DNA of 64,000 nucleotides from Geitlerinema sp. PCC 7407. Its GTDB lineage: Bacteria; Cyanobacteriota; Cyanobacteriia; PCC-7407. Position numbers and translations under genes: made by a program. This document shows positions 8,558-17,840 of the stretch, piece by piece; position 1 is the stretch's first letter; every line of letters starts with the position of its first letter. The notes below the pieces were generated by a model. The model was given only the letters and a program-made list of their open reading frames with translations, searched no databases and was not told the DNA's origin. Location: the NCBI RefSeq assembly GCF_000317045.1, contig NC_019703.1, forward strand, positions 2,840,501 through 2,904,500, read 5' to 3'.

Positions 8558-10477
8558 ATGCCTAAAAGAATTTTTTTTCCATCGATTTACCGTTTAGGAC
8601 AACTCAGTCTAGATGGGTTAGCAGCCTGGATTGCCTGTGCTCTTGCTTTTTTAATTCGCTTTGAGGGAGACATCAGCACAGGGCACCAAACTTTGATCTG
8701 GCTGCTGCCGCTGATTGCCATCCCTGGTCGTCTCCTAACCCACACTTGCTTTGGGCTGTACCAGCGAGTTTGGCGATTTTTTGGCAGCAAAGATATTCCG
8801 CCGCTGGTTTTGTCGGTCACGCTGTACTCGCTCTTGATGGTGGTAACGACACGGTTGATCGTGCCGCGCTTTTGGGAGTCAAGGGGGGTGCCGATGAGCG
8901 TGGCCGTCCTAGACTGGAGTATCTGCCTGCTGATGATGATGGTCCTGCGGCTGACCCGGCGCTGGTCTGTCCAGCGGGCCAACCTGAGTCAGTACCCGAG
9001 CTGCCGCAAGTCTGAGCAGCGGCGTCTTTTGCTGATCGGGGCGGGGATGGCGGGTTGCCAGATCGTGCAGGAGCTCCAGCAAAATCCCCAGCTACCTTTC
9101 GCAGTGGTAGGGTTTGTGGACGATGACCGGACCAAGATTGGCCGGCGGGTGCAGGGGGTGAAGGTATGGGGGCCGACTCACCAGTTTGTGGCGATCGCCC
9201 GTCAGCTGGGGGTCCAGGAAGTCCTGATTTCCATGCCTTCAGCCAGCTCGGCGCAGATCCGCAAGCTGGTCAATCTGGCCCACGGCACCTCTCTCAAGCT
9301 CAAAGTCTTGCCGGGTCCGGCGGAGATTTTGCGCGATCGCCGCTTGGCTCCCCAGGCGCGAGAAATTCAGATCCAGGACATCCTGGGACGTCAGGAAATC
9401 GAGCTGGACTTTTCTCAGCCGCTCAGCGCCCGCTATCCCTCCGCCAAGGCGCAGATCTATCAGCGGCGAGTCCTGGTTACGGGGGCCGGCGGCACCATCG
9501 GCTCCGAGATCTGCCGCCAGCTAGCTCGCCTAGAGCCCAGCCAAATTTTGCTGCTCGGTCGCGGCGAAAACAGCATTTTTAATATCAGCCGGGAGCTTCA
9601 GCAGACTTTTCCCAATCTGGAGACCATCCCTGTGATTGCCGATATTCGGCACCAGGCCCGTCTCGAAAAGGTGTTTCAAACCTGGAAGCCAGAGGTGGTT
9701 TTCCACGCTGCGGCCCACAAGCATGTGCCGCTGATGCAGCTTAACCCCACCGAAGCGATCGAGAATAACGCGATCGCCTCTGCCCGCCTGGGCCAGCTCG
9801 CCCAGCGCCACGGCGTCAGCACCTTTGTCTTGATTTCCACAGACAAAGCCGTTGATCCTTCGAATTTCATGGGCCTCAGCAAGCGGCTTGCAGAGCTGCT
9901 GATCAAGGCGATCGCCCAAGACAGCACCACCCGCTTTCTCGCCGTCCGCTTTGGCAACGTCCTGGGGAGCCGTGGCAGCGTCGTGCCCATCTTTCAGGAG
10001 CAGATTCGCCAGGGGGGGCCTGTGACCGTGACCGACCCGGGCATGACCCGATACTTTATGACGGTGCCTGAGGCCGCTCGCCTGGTCATTCAGAGCCTTG
10101 CGGTGGGCCAGTCGGGTCAAACCCTAGTCCTCGACATGGGCGAACCGGTCCGCATTTTTGACCTGGCCGAGCAAATGATCCGCCTGGCAGGCTACGACCC
10201 CGGCACCGACATTGCGATTCACCTGACGGGGCTGCGTCCCGGCGAAAAGCTGCACGAAGCGCTGGTCAGCGATCTGGAGGTCGCCCTGCCAACAGATCAC
10301 CCAAAAATCATGGCCGTCAAGTCTAATTTTGCGCCCAGCGAACCCGTTGCCGCTGCGCTCCAGACCCTCACAGAGGCTGCTCAGTCAGCGACCTCTACCG
10401 AAGAGCTGTGGGTTCGCTTGCAAAGCTACACGCGAGCCATGGAATCTGCCCATCTCAAAACCAATCAAACATGTTAG
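8558..10477 (+). CDS. membrane-bound nucleotide-sugar 4,6-dehydratase, WbpM/CapD family
   Basis: A 639-residue protein with four N-terminal membrane segments (about residues 1-135), a first Rossmann-like region (LLLIGAGMAGCQIVQEL, about 155-170) and a C-terminal short-chain dehydrogenase domain starting TGAGGTIGSEICRQL (about 308-322). In the active-site region the sequence is STDKAVDPSNFMGLSKRLAE: the usual catalytic tyrosine is replaced by Met, giving the S-M-K triad known for the large WbpM-type enzymes. These make UDP-4-keto-6-deoxy sugars from UDP-GlcNAc. The last 7 bases overlap the start of the next gene. Confidence 0.9.
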   Translation: MPKRIFFPSIYRLGQLSLDGLAAWIACALAFLIRFEGDISTGHQTLIWLLPLIAIPGRLLTHTCFGLYQRVWRFFGSKDIPPLVLSVTLYSLLMVVTTRLIVPRFWESRGVPMSVAVLDWSICLLMMMVLRLTRRWSVQRANLSQYPSCRKSEQRRLLLIGAGMAGCQIVQELQQNPQLPFAVVGFVDDDRTKIGRRVQGVKVWGPTHQFVAIARQLGVQEVLISMPSASSAQIRKLVNLAHGTSLKLKVLPGPAEILRDRRLAPQAREIQIQDILGRQEIELDFSQPLSARYPSAKAQIYQRRVLVTGAGGTIGSEICRQLARLEPSQILLLGRGENSIFNISRELQQTFPNLETIPVIADIRHQARLEKVFQTWKPEVVFHAAAHKHVPLMQLNPTEAIENNAIASARLGQLAQRHGVSTFVLISTDKAVDPSNFMGLSKRLAELLIKAIAQDSTTRFLAVRFGNVLGSRGSVVPIFQEQIRQGGPVTVTDPGMTRYFMTVPEAARLVIQSLAVGQSGQTLVLDMGEPVRIFDLAEQMIRLAGYDPGTDIAIHLTGLRPGEKLHEALVSDLEVALPTDHPKIMAVKSNFAPSEPVAAALQTLTEAAQSATSTEELWVRLQSYTRAMESAHLKTNQTC

Positions 10478-12525
10478 GAGTTGAGAGTTCTAAATCCCAT
10501 TTCAGTCTGGCTCTGCGCTTTCAAATTAGCTTTTGTTTTTTGATTTTTGGGTGGGAGTTTCTGAGCTTAGTTCTAGGCGACCACGCTAGCTTTCCAGTGT
10601 TGAATGCAGCCTTTGCCGGCGTGAGCTGGATTCTGGCTTTTTGGCGGCCCGCGATCGCCCTGGGAATATTGGTCTTTGTCCTACCTTTTACGGGCGGCAT
10701 CATTGATCAGATTAATGCCCTTTTCTCAGTTGAAATTGAAGCTTTGCGCTCTTTAAGCTTTGATCTGGTCGCTGGATTTCTGGGTGGGGTAGGGTGCCGC
10801 ATGCTGCTTCGGCTTGAGCAAAAGACAGCAAACAATCCAGAAGGCGTTTACTCTCCAGCACAGCGGATCTTAACGGGAGGATTACTGGTCTTTTATGGCT
10901 TGGTGATTCTGACCGGAGCGATCGCCCTTTCTCGAAATCTCGCTCAGGCCGCTTCGCCCTTTTTCCTCGATGGCTTCATTTATAATTTCATCAATTTTCG
11001 TTATCTCAATCCCTTTTCAGATTACTTTCCGCTCCAGGACATTGCGCTTTTTGGCGGAGCGATCGCCCTGGCAACTTATCTAATTCCTCGCTTTCATTCT
11101 CATCAACATATTCACTCGAGCATTACCCTGCCGCTGATTGCGTCTCAAGGCCTGCTAGTTCTGTATGCCCTCGCCCAAAAGGTCCTGGGAATCGGTTTTT
11201 TGCGCAGCGGAGCCGAGCGCGGAGTCAACAGCTTTTTGCCCGACATTCACGCCTACGGCGGCTATATGCTCATTGGCTGCTTTCTGGGTCTCTACTATTT
11301 GGAGAAACGTGAAGGCAAATGGAGCGATCGCCGTTTTGCTTTTAGCCTGCTTGGTCTATCGAGTTTGGGCGTTTTGCTGAGCGGTTCTCGGTTCTCGATT
11401 GGGCTTTTGTTTCTTGTGCTGTTGGTCAGGCTTTTGTGGAACGAGAGCTTCAGTCTGCGCCAGCGCCTGATCTACTCAGCCGCTGGGCTTCTGGGGGCCT
11501 GGGCGATCGCCGGTTTGCTGTCCGTGGCCTTGCCCAATCTCAAGCTGCTGAGCCCCGGAAAAATCTTTCAGGCGCAATCTTTTCAGGACGTCAATATTGC
11601 CCTTAGCTATCGGCCCGAAATTTTTCAGTCGAGCCTCAAAATGTTCTCAAGCTACCCCTGGCTTGGCATCGGCAAAGGAGAGTTTTATCGACAAAGTTCC
11701 ATTGGAGACTTTAGCGAGTCTTTTTTCTTTTCTCGACAGCATCGAGGCGAAAACGCTCACAATTATTTTCTGCAAATCCTCACTGAAATGGGGATAATTG
11801 GCTTTGCATCTTTTGCCTTTATTTTTATTTACAAATACTGGGTGTATCAGAGCACCTCTGAAGCCATTTGGGTGATGCTGCTGGGCATTGCGGCGGGCAA
11901 TCTCTATGGCCACTCGCTCCTGCTGCCCAATATTTTATTTTTGGCATTTATTTTGATTGGCGCGGGCAATGGGCCTGACGTGCCAGTCCCGCCCGTTTTT
12001 CAGCGCCTGCGGCTCCCGCGAGCTCCCAAGACCTGGATACTGAGCGTGGGAGGACTGGCTGCCCTTCTAGGAGTCGCCGGAGTCGAGGTGGCTGGGGCCT
12101 ATGAGCGGGTCCCTTTTCGCTCGGAGTATGCTTGCCACCGCTTCGCGTTTTACCCGGATGGGCAGACCGGCGGCATCTTCGAGCAGGAGTTTCGGGCCGG
12201 ATCGCGGTTTTTGGTGGCGGAATATAGAGTGCATCACTCGCACGTGAGGCAGCATCCTCTAGAGTTATCTTGGGCGATCGCCCAAAAAGGCCGCACCATC
12301 CAGCAAGTCACCCAGACCCTTTATCGGCGAGGCCACTATCAGCAAATTCTCGATTTGTCTGCGCTGCGTCCTCGGTCAAAATTTACGCTGACGCTCAAAG
12401 CCACCCCCTGCTTTACGCCTCTAAACGCAGGCGATAGCCTGGATATGCGGCGGCTGGGCGTACAGCTGCTGGAGATTCGTCAGCAACCAACTCCGCTCGT
12501 CAAGCAAGAAAGTGGGTCCGCGTGA
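10471..12525 (+). CDS. O-antigen ligase/polymerase-like membrane protein (Wzy_C family)
   Basis: A polytopic membrane protein of 684 residues, with about 12 hydrophobic segments in the first 530 residues and a soluble C-terminal extension of about 150 residues. The segment GENAHNYFLQILTEMGIIGF (near residue 430) matches the Wzy/WaaL signature region, and a large polar loop precedes it (RPEIFQSSLKMFSSYPWLGIGKGEF). It could polymerise repeat units (Wzy) or transfer glycan to an acceptor (ligase); with Wzx and Wzz nearby, a Wzy role is plausible. I start it at the ATG at 10471, which overlaps the preceding stop by 7 bases; a longer frame upstream lies within the wbpM-like gene. Confidence 0.75.
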   Translation: MLGVESSKSHFSLALRFQISFCFLIFGWEFLSLVLGDHASFPVLNAAFAGVSWILAFWRPAIALGILVFVLPFTGGIIDQINALFSVEIEALRSLSFDLVAGFLGGVGCRMLLRLEQKTANNPEGVYSPAQRILTGGLLVFYGLVILTGAIALSRNLAQAASPFFLDGFIYNFINFRYLNPFSDYFPLQDIALFGGAIALATYLIPRFHSHQHIHSSITLPLIASQGLLVLYALAQKVLGIGFLRSGAERGVNSFLPDIHAYGGYMLIGCFLGLYYLEKREGKWSDRRFAFSLLGLSSLGVLLSGSRFSIGLLFLVLLVRLLWNESFSLRQRLIYSAAGLLGAWAIAGLLSVALPNLKLLSPGKIFQAQSFQDVNIALSYRPEIFQSSLKMFSSYPWLGIGKGEFYRQSSIGDFSESFFFSRQHRGENAHNYFLQILTEMGIIGFASFAFIFIYKYWVYQSTSEAIWVMLLGIAAGNLYGHSLLLPNILFLAFILIGAGNGPDVPVPPVFQRLRLPRAPKTWILSVGGLAALLGVAGVEVAGAYERVPFRSEYACHRFAFYPDGQTGGIFEQEFRAGSRFLVAEYRVHHSHVRQHPLELSWAIAQKGRTIQQVTQTLYRRGHYQQILDLSALRPRSKFTLTLKATPCFTPLNAGDSLDMRRLGVQLLEIRQQPTPLVKQESGSA

Positions 12526-13814
12526 GTAATGTAGCCATTGCCCTCAAAAATATTTCCAAGTGCTACCGGCTTTATCGCCGTCCCTCCGATCGCCTCAAAG
12601 AATTGCTCATTCCGGGCAAGCTAAGGGCTCGGGAATTCTGGGCTTTGCGCAATATCAGCCTAGAGGTCAAAGAGGGCGAAACCCTGGGCATCGTCGGCCA
12701 AAACGGCTCGGGCAAGAGCACGCTGCTGCAAATCATCGCGGGAACGCTGACCCCCTCCGAGGGCGAGGTGACGGTGAATGGTCGCGTGGCGGCGCTGCTG
12801 GAGCTAGGCAGCGGCTTCAACCCGGAATTCACCGGTCGCCAGAACGTCTTTTTCAACGGCCAGATTCTGGGGCTAGCGCGCGAAGAGGTGGAGGCAAAGT
12901 TTGATGCGATCGCCGCCTTCGCGGACATCGGCGAATTCATCGATCAGCCCGTCAAAACCTACTCCAGCGGCATGGCCGTGCGGCTTGCCTTTGCGGTGGT
13001 GGCCCACACCGAACCCCGCATCCTGATTGTGGATGAGGCCCTGGCGGTGGGCGACGCCAAGTTCCAGGTTCGCTGCATGCAGCGGATTCGCCAGATGAAG
13101 GACCAGGGCGTGACGATCCTGTTCGTGTCCCACGATGCGTCCAGCGTGAAAATGCTGTGCGATCAGGCCATCTTGCTGCACCACGGCGAGGCGATCCGCT
13201 CAGGGCAGCCCCGGGAGGTCGTGAACTACTACATCGAGCTGCTCAACTCTGGCAGCACCCAGCCCGCCGCCGACGTCTCCGAAACGGCCACGTCACCGGA
13301 GGAGCTGGCGTCGATTCGCCGGACGACAGCAGCCCAGGGCGCTGACGATGTAGAGCTGAAAGCTCGCCGCTACGGCACCAAATTGGCGGTGTTTCAGGAA
13401 ATCAAAATCACCGATGCCCACGGCCAAGAGGCAGAGAAGCTGGAAACGGGCAGCACCTTTCATATCTCGATTTCCCTAGAGGCGATGGCGGAGCTGTCGG
13501 ACCTGGTCGTGGGCATCTCGATCCGCAACCTGATGGGGGTGGTGATGTACGGCACCAATACCTACCACCTCGACAGCAAGTTGCCCTCTCTGGAGGCCGG
13601 TCAGACCATCACACTGACCTTCCAGCTGCCCTGCCAGCTCAATCGCGGCGTCTACACGGTGACGGTGGGGGCGCACTCGGAGGGCGGCCTGAGCTACGAC
13701 TGGGTGGATGAGCTGGTGGTGTTTGAGGTCTACAACACCAGTCAGTGCGAGGGATTTGTGGATTTGGCGTCGGAGGTGCGCTACGAAGTGCTGTCTTCGG
13801 CGCTGCCATCTTAG
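12522..13814 (+). CDS. ABC transporter ATPase of the Wzt type with C-terminal glycan-binding domain
   Basis: A 430-residue protein with an N-terminal ABC ATPase domain (Walker A GQNGSGKSTLL, near residue 60; signature YSSGMAVRLAF; Walker B ILIVDEALAVGD) and a C-terminal beta-rich domain (about residues 280-425) of the Wzt type, which in O9a-like systems recognises the modified chain end. It begins with GTG overlapping the previous stop (GTGA). No Wzm permease gene is present in this window, which is odd because Wzt needs one; the partner must be elsewhere or the gene was recruited alone. Confidence 0.85.
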   Translation: MSNVAIALKNISKCYRLYRRPSDRLKELLIPGKLRAREFWALRNISLEVKEGETLGIVGQNGSGKSTLLQIIAGTLTPSEGEVTVNGRVAALLELGSGFNPEFTGRQNVFFNGQILGLAREEVEAKFDAIAAFADIGEFIDQPVKTYSSGMAVRLAFAVVAHTEPRILIVDEALAVGDAKFQVRCMQRIRQMKDQGVTILFVSHDASSVKMLCDQAILLHHGEAIRSGQPREVVNYYIELLNSGSTQPAADVSETATSPEELASIRRTTAAQGADDVELKARRYGTKLAVFQEIKITDAHGQEAEKLETGSTFHISISLEAMAELSDLVVGISIRNLMGVVMYGTNTYHLDSKLPSLEAGQTITLTFQLPCQLNRGVYTVTVGAHSEGGLSYDWVDELVVFEVYNTSQCEGFVDLASEVRYEVLSSALPS

Positions 13815-13838
13815 GATCTCGCCAGCACACTGACCCCT

Positions 13839-14888
13839 ATGGCTATGCGCGATACAACAGAGCATTTGCAGGAGCTGCAGCGGGCGATCGCCCAGCTAGC
13901 TGAGACGGCCAACGATGGCGATCGTTGGTATCAGCGCCTAGACCAGTTTCCCTGGAACGCCAGCGGGCGGCTGCACCGGTGGTCTGCCAAGGTTGCGGCG
14001 AGGCTGTGGCCCAATCGGGTCGCCACGCCCCTGGTCCTGACGCGGCTGCTCGGGGAAACCGCAGCGCTCAATGCCCAGCTTTGGCAGGAAACCCAGTTTT
14101 TGCGGCAGGAGGTGCAGGGTCTGCGCCAGGAGATGGCCTATTGGGGAGACAAAGGGCGATCGCCCGCCCAAGATGCCGCCCCAGCCCCAGAGACCCCAGC
14201 CGCCGCTAAGGCCCCTGAGAACCTGGATCTCGATGATTTTTACATCGCCTTCGAAAATCGCTTTCGCGGCGCCCCCGAGGAGATTCGCCAGCGGCTGACG
14301 GTGTACCTGCCCCACCTGGAGGCCCTCGGTCGGGAGCCGCGCCGCTGCTCGGCCCTGGATCTGGGCTGCGGTCGCGGAGAATGGCTCGAGCTGCTGCGGG
14401 ATTGGGGATATCAGGGGCGGGGCCTCGATCTCAATCGCGCGATGGTGCAGCACTGCCGCGATCGCGGCCTGACGGTGATCGAGCAGCCTGCCGTGGAGTA
14501 TCTGCGATCGCTCCCCGACCGCAGCCTGGACATTGTCACCGGCTTTCACCTGATCGAGCATCTCTCCTTTCCGGCCCTGATGAGCCTGTTTCAGGAGACC
14601 CGCCGCGTCCTCAAACCGGGCGGCATCGCCATTTTCGAGACCCCCAACCCCCAAAACTTGGTCACGGCCAGCCATTACTTTTACATTGACCCCACCCACC
14701 GAAATCCGCTGCCCAGCCTCTTGGCGCAGTTTCTCCTGGAGTACAGCGGCCTCGAGCGGGTACAGGTACTTGCGCTTCACCCCCATCCGGTCCCAATTCA
14801 GACCGGCCACCCAGAAACCGATGCCGTGCTCAATGAGTACCTGCGCAGCGCCCAGGACTACAGCGTGATTGGCTACAAGCCAGCCTAG
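13839..14888 (+). CDS. class I SAM-dependent methyltransferase with N-terminal coiled-coil-like region
   Basis: A 349-residue protein. The first roughly 125 residues are helical and rich in Gln, Glu and Ala, with a probable coiled coil (QLWQETQFLRQEVQGLRQEM), followed by an Ala/Pro linker. The methyltransferase domain starts near residue 170 with motif I LDLGCGRGEWLELL, then DLNRAMVQHC, FHLIEHLSF and a product-side motif KPGGIAIFETPNPQN. Related methyltransferases next to Wzt genes act on the end of the glycan chain. Since the preceding protein has a Wzt-type C-terminal domain, chain-end methylation is a reasonable guess, not shown by the sequence. Confidence 0.8.
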   Translation: MAMRDTTEHLQELQRAIAQLAETANDGDRWYQRLDQFPWNASGRLHRWSAKVAARLWPNRVATPLVLTRLLGETAALNAQLWQETQFLRQEVQGLRQEMAYWGDKGRSPAQDAAPAPETPAAAKAPENLDLDDFYIAFENRFRGAPEEIRQRLTVYLPHLEALGREPRRCSALDLGCGRGEWLELLRDWGYQGRGLDLNRAMVQHCRDRGLTVIEQPAVEYLRSLPDRSLDIVTGFHLIEHLSFPALMSLFQETRRVLKPGGIAIFETPNPQNLVTASHYFYIDPTHRNPLPSLLAQFLLEYSGLERVQVLALHPHPVPIQTGHPETDAVLNEYLRSAQDYSVIGYKPA

Positions 14889-14924
14889 CGCACCCCCTCC
14901 ATCGCCCTTTTCTTCAGAGATTCC

Positions 14925-16352
14925 ATGACCGCTTTGAACCCCTTTTTGACCCTGGACTATGAGCCTGCCTTTGAGTCCCTCGGGGAGGACTATGCCGACC
15001 CGGTGGCGGCGGCTTCGTTTCCCCAGCATCTTTTACGCTTTCGCAATGATGACTTGCTGGAGCAGCTTGGGCTGAGCGCAGATCAGGTGCAGGATGAGCA
15101 TTTTCTGGAGGCGTTTGGTCGCTTTGAGGGGCGATCGCCTTTTTTGGCGATGCGCTACCACGGCTATCAGTTTGGCCAGTACAACCCCGAGCTCGGGGAC
15201 GGTCGGGGCTTCCTCTACGGTCAGGTGCGCGATCGCCAGGGCCAGCTGCAAGACCTCGGCACCAAGGGCTCCGGCACCACCCCCTATTCCCGGACCGCCG
15301 ACGGTCGCCTCACCCTCAAGGGCGGCGTGCGGGAGGTGATTGCCGCCGAGGCCCTGCACCGCATGGGGGTGAGAACGTCTCGATGTCTGAGCCTGATCGA
15401 AACCGGCGAGGCCCTCTGGCGGGGCGATGAGCCCTCGCCGACGCGCTCTTCGGTCATGGTGCGCATGGCGCGATCGCACATCCGTTTTGGCACCTTCGAG
15501 CGGCTACACCACTTCCAGCGCAAAGACCTGATTCAGACGCTGCTGGACCACGTCATCGAGCACTACTACCCCCATCTCCAGGGCGACGCCGACGGGGGAG
15601 CGCGCTTTTATGGCGAACTGGTGGAGCGGGTGGCAGAATTGGCGGCTCAGTGGATGGCGGCGGGCTTTTGTCACGCGGTCCTCAACACCGACAACATGAC
15701 CATCACCGGGGAGAGCTTCGACTACGGCCCCTACGCCTTTATTCCCAGCTACAATCTGCGATTCACGGCCGCCTACTTCGACTACTTTGGGCGCTACTGC
15801 TACGGCCAGCAGCCCTTGGCCTGCCGCTGGAATCTGGAAATGCTGCAAGCGCCCCTGGGCTTGGTCTTGCCCACGGCTGATCTGGAGGCAGGCCTCGCGC
15901 AATATTTCGACCATTTCCAGAGAACCTACGAGCGCCTGATGCTGCGAAAGCTGGGCTTTGAGAAACCGGCGGCGCTGGGAGCGATCGCCCCCCAACTGGT
16001 TGAGGCAACGCTCCAGCTTTTGCAGGAGACCCAGGCCAGCTATCACGGATTTTTTGGCGGGCTAGCGGCTTCCTTTACTCCGGCCTGGCGAGCAGGCGAT
16101 CGCCCCTGGCCCCGCTTCCAGGACCCGCTCAACGACGCCCAGCAGCACTGCCTCGAGCAATGGCAGGAGCTTTACCAGCAAGCACTAGAAACGCTGCCCC
16201 TCGAAGCGATGGACAGCGTAAAGGACCAGCTTCAGCAGGCCAATCCGGCAACAGTGCCTGTGCGGCCTGCAATTGAAGCGGTGTGGGAGCCCATTGCCAC
16301 TGAGGACAACTGGCTCCCGTTTTATGAGCTCCTTGAGCGAATCCGGACCTAG
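14925..16352 (+). CDS. selO: SelO/YdiU-family protein adenylyltransferase
   Basis: A 475-residue protein of the SelO (YdiU) pseudokinase family, which transfers AMP from ATP to protein Ser, Thr and Tyr residues. The ATP-binding region [14 protein letters not shown] contains the expected Lys (K114), [14 protein letters not shown] supplies the conserved Glu (E137), and VLNTDNM plus DYGP supply the Asn and Asp that bind metal. The length is close to the bacterial norm. The C-terminus lacks a selenocysteine or obvious Cys motif, as in many bacterial members. Its stop overlaps that of the convergent prxQ gene within the tetranucleotide CTAG. Confidence 0.9.
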   Translation: MTALNPFLTLDYEPAFESLGEDYADPVAAASFPQHLLRFRNDDLLEQLGLSADQVQDEHFLEAFGRFEGRSPFLAMRYHGYQFGQYNPELGDGRGFLYGQVRDRQGQLQDLGTKGSGTTPYSRTADGRLTLKGGVREVIAAEALHRMGVRTSRCLSLIETGEALWRGDEPSPTRSSVMVRMARSHIRFGTFERLHHFQRKDLIQTLLDHVIEHYYPHLQGDADGGARFYGELVERVAELAAQWMAAGFCHAVLNTDNMTITGESFDYGPYAFIPSYNLRFTAAYFDYFGRYCYGQQPLACRWNLEMLQAPLGLVLPTADLEAGLAQYFDHFQRTYERLMLRKLGFEKPAALGAIAPQLVEATLQLLQETQASYHGFFGGLAASFTPAWRAGDRPWPRFQDPLNDAQQHCLEQWQELYQQALETLPLEAMDSVKDQLQQANPATVPVRPAIEAVWEPIATEDNWLPFYELLERIRT

Positions 16353-16786
16353 ACGCCCAGATCAGCCAAGATGTCGCTGGCGTGGGTGTCGGTCTTGACG
16401 GAGTCGTAGACGTGGCTGATGGTGCCGTTGCCGTCGATGACGTAGGTTACGCGCTTGGAGTAGCTGCCGCCATCCACGTCGTAGGCCTTGGTCAGTTCGC
16501 CCTTGACGTCCGCCAGCAGCGGGAAGGGCAGGCTGAATTTCTCGGTAAAGCGCTGGTGGGACGCCTCATCATCCATGCTGACGCCTAGGACCACGATGTC
16601 CTTGCCTTGATAAGCCGTGTAGGAGTCGCGGAAGCTGCAAGCTTCTTTGGTGCAGCCAGGGGTATCGTCTTTGGGATAGAAGTACAGCACCACGGTTTTG
16701 CCTTGGAAGTCAGAGAGCGAAACGGTGTTGCCGTTGGTGTCTTTGACAGTGAAGCTCGGCGCGGGGGTTCCAGTGGTCAATGCCAT
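16349..16786 (-). CDS. peroxiredoxin of the PrxQ/BCP type
   Basis: A 145-residue thiol peroxidase of the PrxQ/bacterioferritin comigratory protein family, reducing hydrogen and alkyl peroxides with electrons from thioredoxin. The active site is [18 protein letters not shown]: peroxidatic Cys45 and resolving Cys50 on the same helix, the one-subunit two-Cys arrangement. I use the ATG at 16786 ([12 protein letters not shown]) because the upstream in-frame extension is not family-like. It converges on selO and the two stop codons share CTAG. Confidence 0.92.
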   Translation of the reverse strand: MALTTGTPAPSFTVKDTNGNTVSLSDFQGKTVVLYFYPKDDTPGCTKEACSFRDSYTAYQGKDIVVLGVSMDDEASHQRFTEKFSLPFPLLADVKGELTKAYDVDGGSYSKRVTYVIDGNGTISHVYDSVKTDTHASDILADLGV

Positions 16787-17153
16787 GACAATGGCCTCCG
16801 TAAGATGTTGCGATACGTCGATATTCGCAATCAATCTTAACACTGACCCCGAATATCCTCCTCAAGGACGCGATCGCCGGTTTTTGACCCCTCAGGCTTC
16901 CCTACCTTCAGAGGGAAATTTGGGATCTATCAAGTTTTGAGACAACTGCTTGTTTAGAATAAAGAAAAACTGTATTTCTTGATACAGAAATTTTTTGCAC
17001 CTTTAAAAAGAGCTGTCCCCTCTTCATTCAGATGTCAGCTCAGGTGCCAGGTCAGCAGCGCTATCGCTGACTGGGCTGGGGTTCCGAATCTCGTCCACGC
17101 TCATTTCCCTGAGCGATCGCTCACGTTAGAACTGTTCAGAGGCAAAGTCATCC
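16787..17153. other. spacer between prxQ and a small gene
   Basis: No gene is seen. The spacer should hold the prxQ promoter on the minus strand and the promoter of the small gene at 17154. Small inverted repeats are present: CTGTAT (16970-16975) with ATACAG (16982-16987), then a T6 run (16991-16996). A HIP1-centred palindrome TGAGCGATCGCTCA lies just before the small gene. Confidence 0.4.
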
Positions 17154-17399
17154 ATGGCACTCACGACGCTTGAAACTGCAACCACAACGGTCGGTCCCTT
17201 CTGCTGGCTCAACAAGCCCCTAGGCCGCACCGCTCAGCTGCCGCAACCGTCTACCTGGGTGAAGCTGTACCAACGGCCCAATCCCTACAGCTTCGACGAG
17301 GCGCTGCTGCTGTGCCAGCAAAACGACGAGCACTGGCTGGCCTGGGTCCCCGATCATGGGGAAGTCGTGCTGCACGAGCGGGATTTTGCGATCGCCTAA
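17154..17399 (+). CDS. small conserved-type cyanobacterial protein
   Basis: An 81-residue protein that I do not recognise by function. After a Thr-rich start it has a compact sequence (STWVKLYQRPNPYSFDEALLL then HWLAWVPDHGEVVLH) with a regular pattern of aromatic and acidic residues, which reads like a real small domain rather than a chance frame; codon use matches neighbours. No signal peptide or membrane segment is seen. It stands alone between prxQ and the Cys-rich small gene. Confidence 0.6.
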   Translation: MALTTLETATTTVGPFCWLNKPLGRTAQLPQPSTWVKLYQRPNPYSFDEALLLCQQNDEHWLAWVPDHGEVVLHERDFAIA

Positions 17400-17560
17400 G
17401 AGGCCCGGTTTCACGCTGGTTCTGGGCGATCGAGTCTCCTACAGGGGCGATCGCCTCTCTCCATCCCGTCGCTATCGCGCTCCGCTCCAGTCGCTAAAAT
17501 GATCGGGATGAAATTGTGTCCATCCCTTGCGAGGGAAACAGATCCTGGGAGAGCAGAAGC

Positions 17561-17746
17561 GTGAATAACTGTGCTGAAACCTGCGTGAATGGCTGCATTT
17601 TGGGGGACAAGTGCCCCCACCTTGAATACGCCCAAGCCGCGCGAAAGTTTCTCGAAGAAACGTCCGTCGATCGTATGATTGAGATTTCTGAGGCCCGATT
17701 CTTGCCGAAGCAGCCCGAAGATCAGGGCTCCCAGTTCGAAGGCTAG
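17561..17746 (+). CDS. small Cys-rich cyanobacterial protein
   Basis: A 61-residue protein starting at GTG (17561), with GGGAG about ten bases upstream. The N-terminal half has four cysteines in the pattern NNCAETCVNGCILGDKCPH, with a following His, so a metal site (zinc or Fe-S) is possible. The second half is helical (ARKFLEETSVDRMIEISEARF). I recall similar short proteins with the NGCxLGDKCPH pattern in other cyanobacteria but know no function. A longer frame with an ATG at 17516 exists, but its first 15 residues look unlike the rest. A strong terminator follows. Confidence 0.65.
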   Translation: MNNCAETCVNGCILGDKCPHLEYAQAARKFLEETSVDRMIEISEARFLPKQPEDQGSQFEG

Positions 17747-17774
17747 AGGATTTCTGCTCAGCCATTGCTTGACC

Positions 17775-17814
17775 AAACCCAAAAGCCTCGGGGTAGCCCG
17801 AGGCTTTTGGGTTT
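17775..17814. terminator. strong bidirectional intrinsic terminator
   Basis: A perfect 18-base-pair stem (17775-17792 with 17797-17814) closes a 4-base loop, GTAG. The stem has AAACCC/GGGTTT at its base, so T-rich sequence leaves the hairpin in both directions. It lies between the convergent Cys-rich small gene and the hypB-type gene, so it can serve both. Confidence 0.9.
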
Positions 17815-17840
17815 TTGGTTTTTCCGATTTGCTGCGCAGC

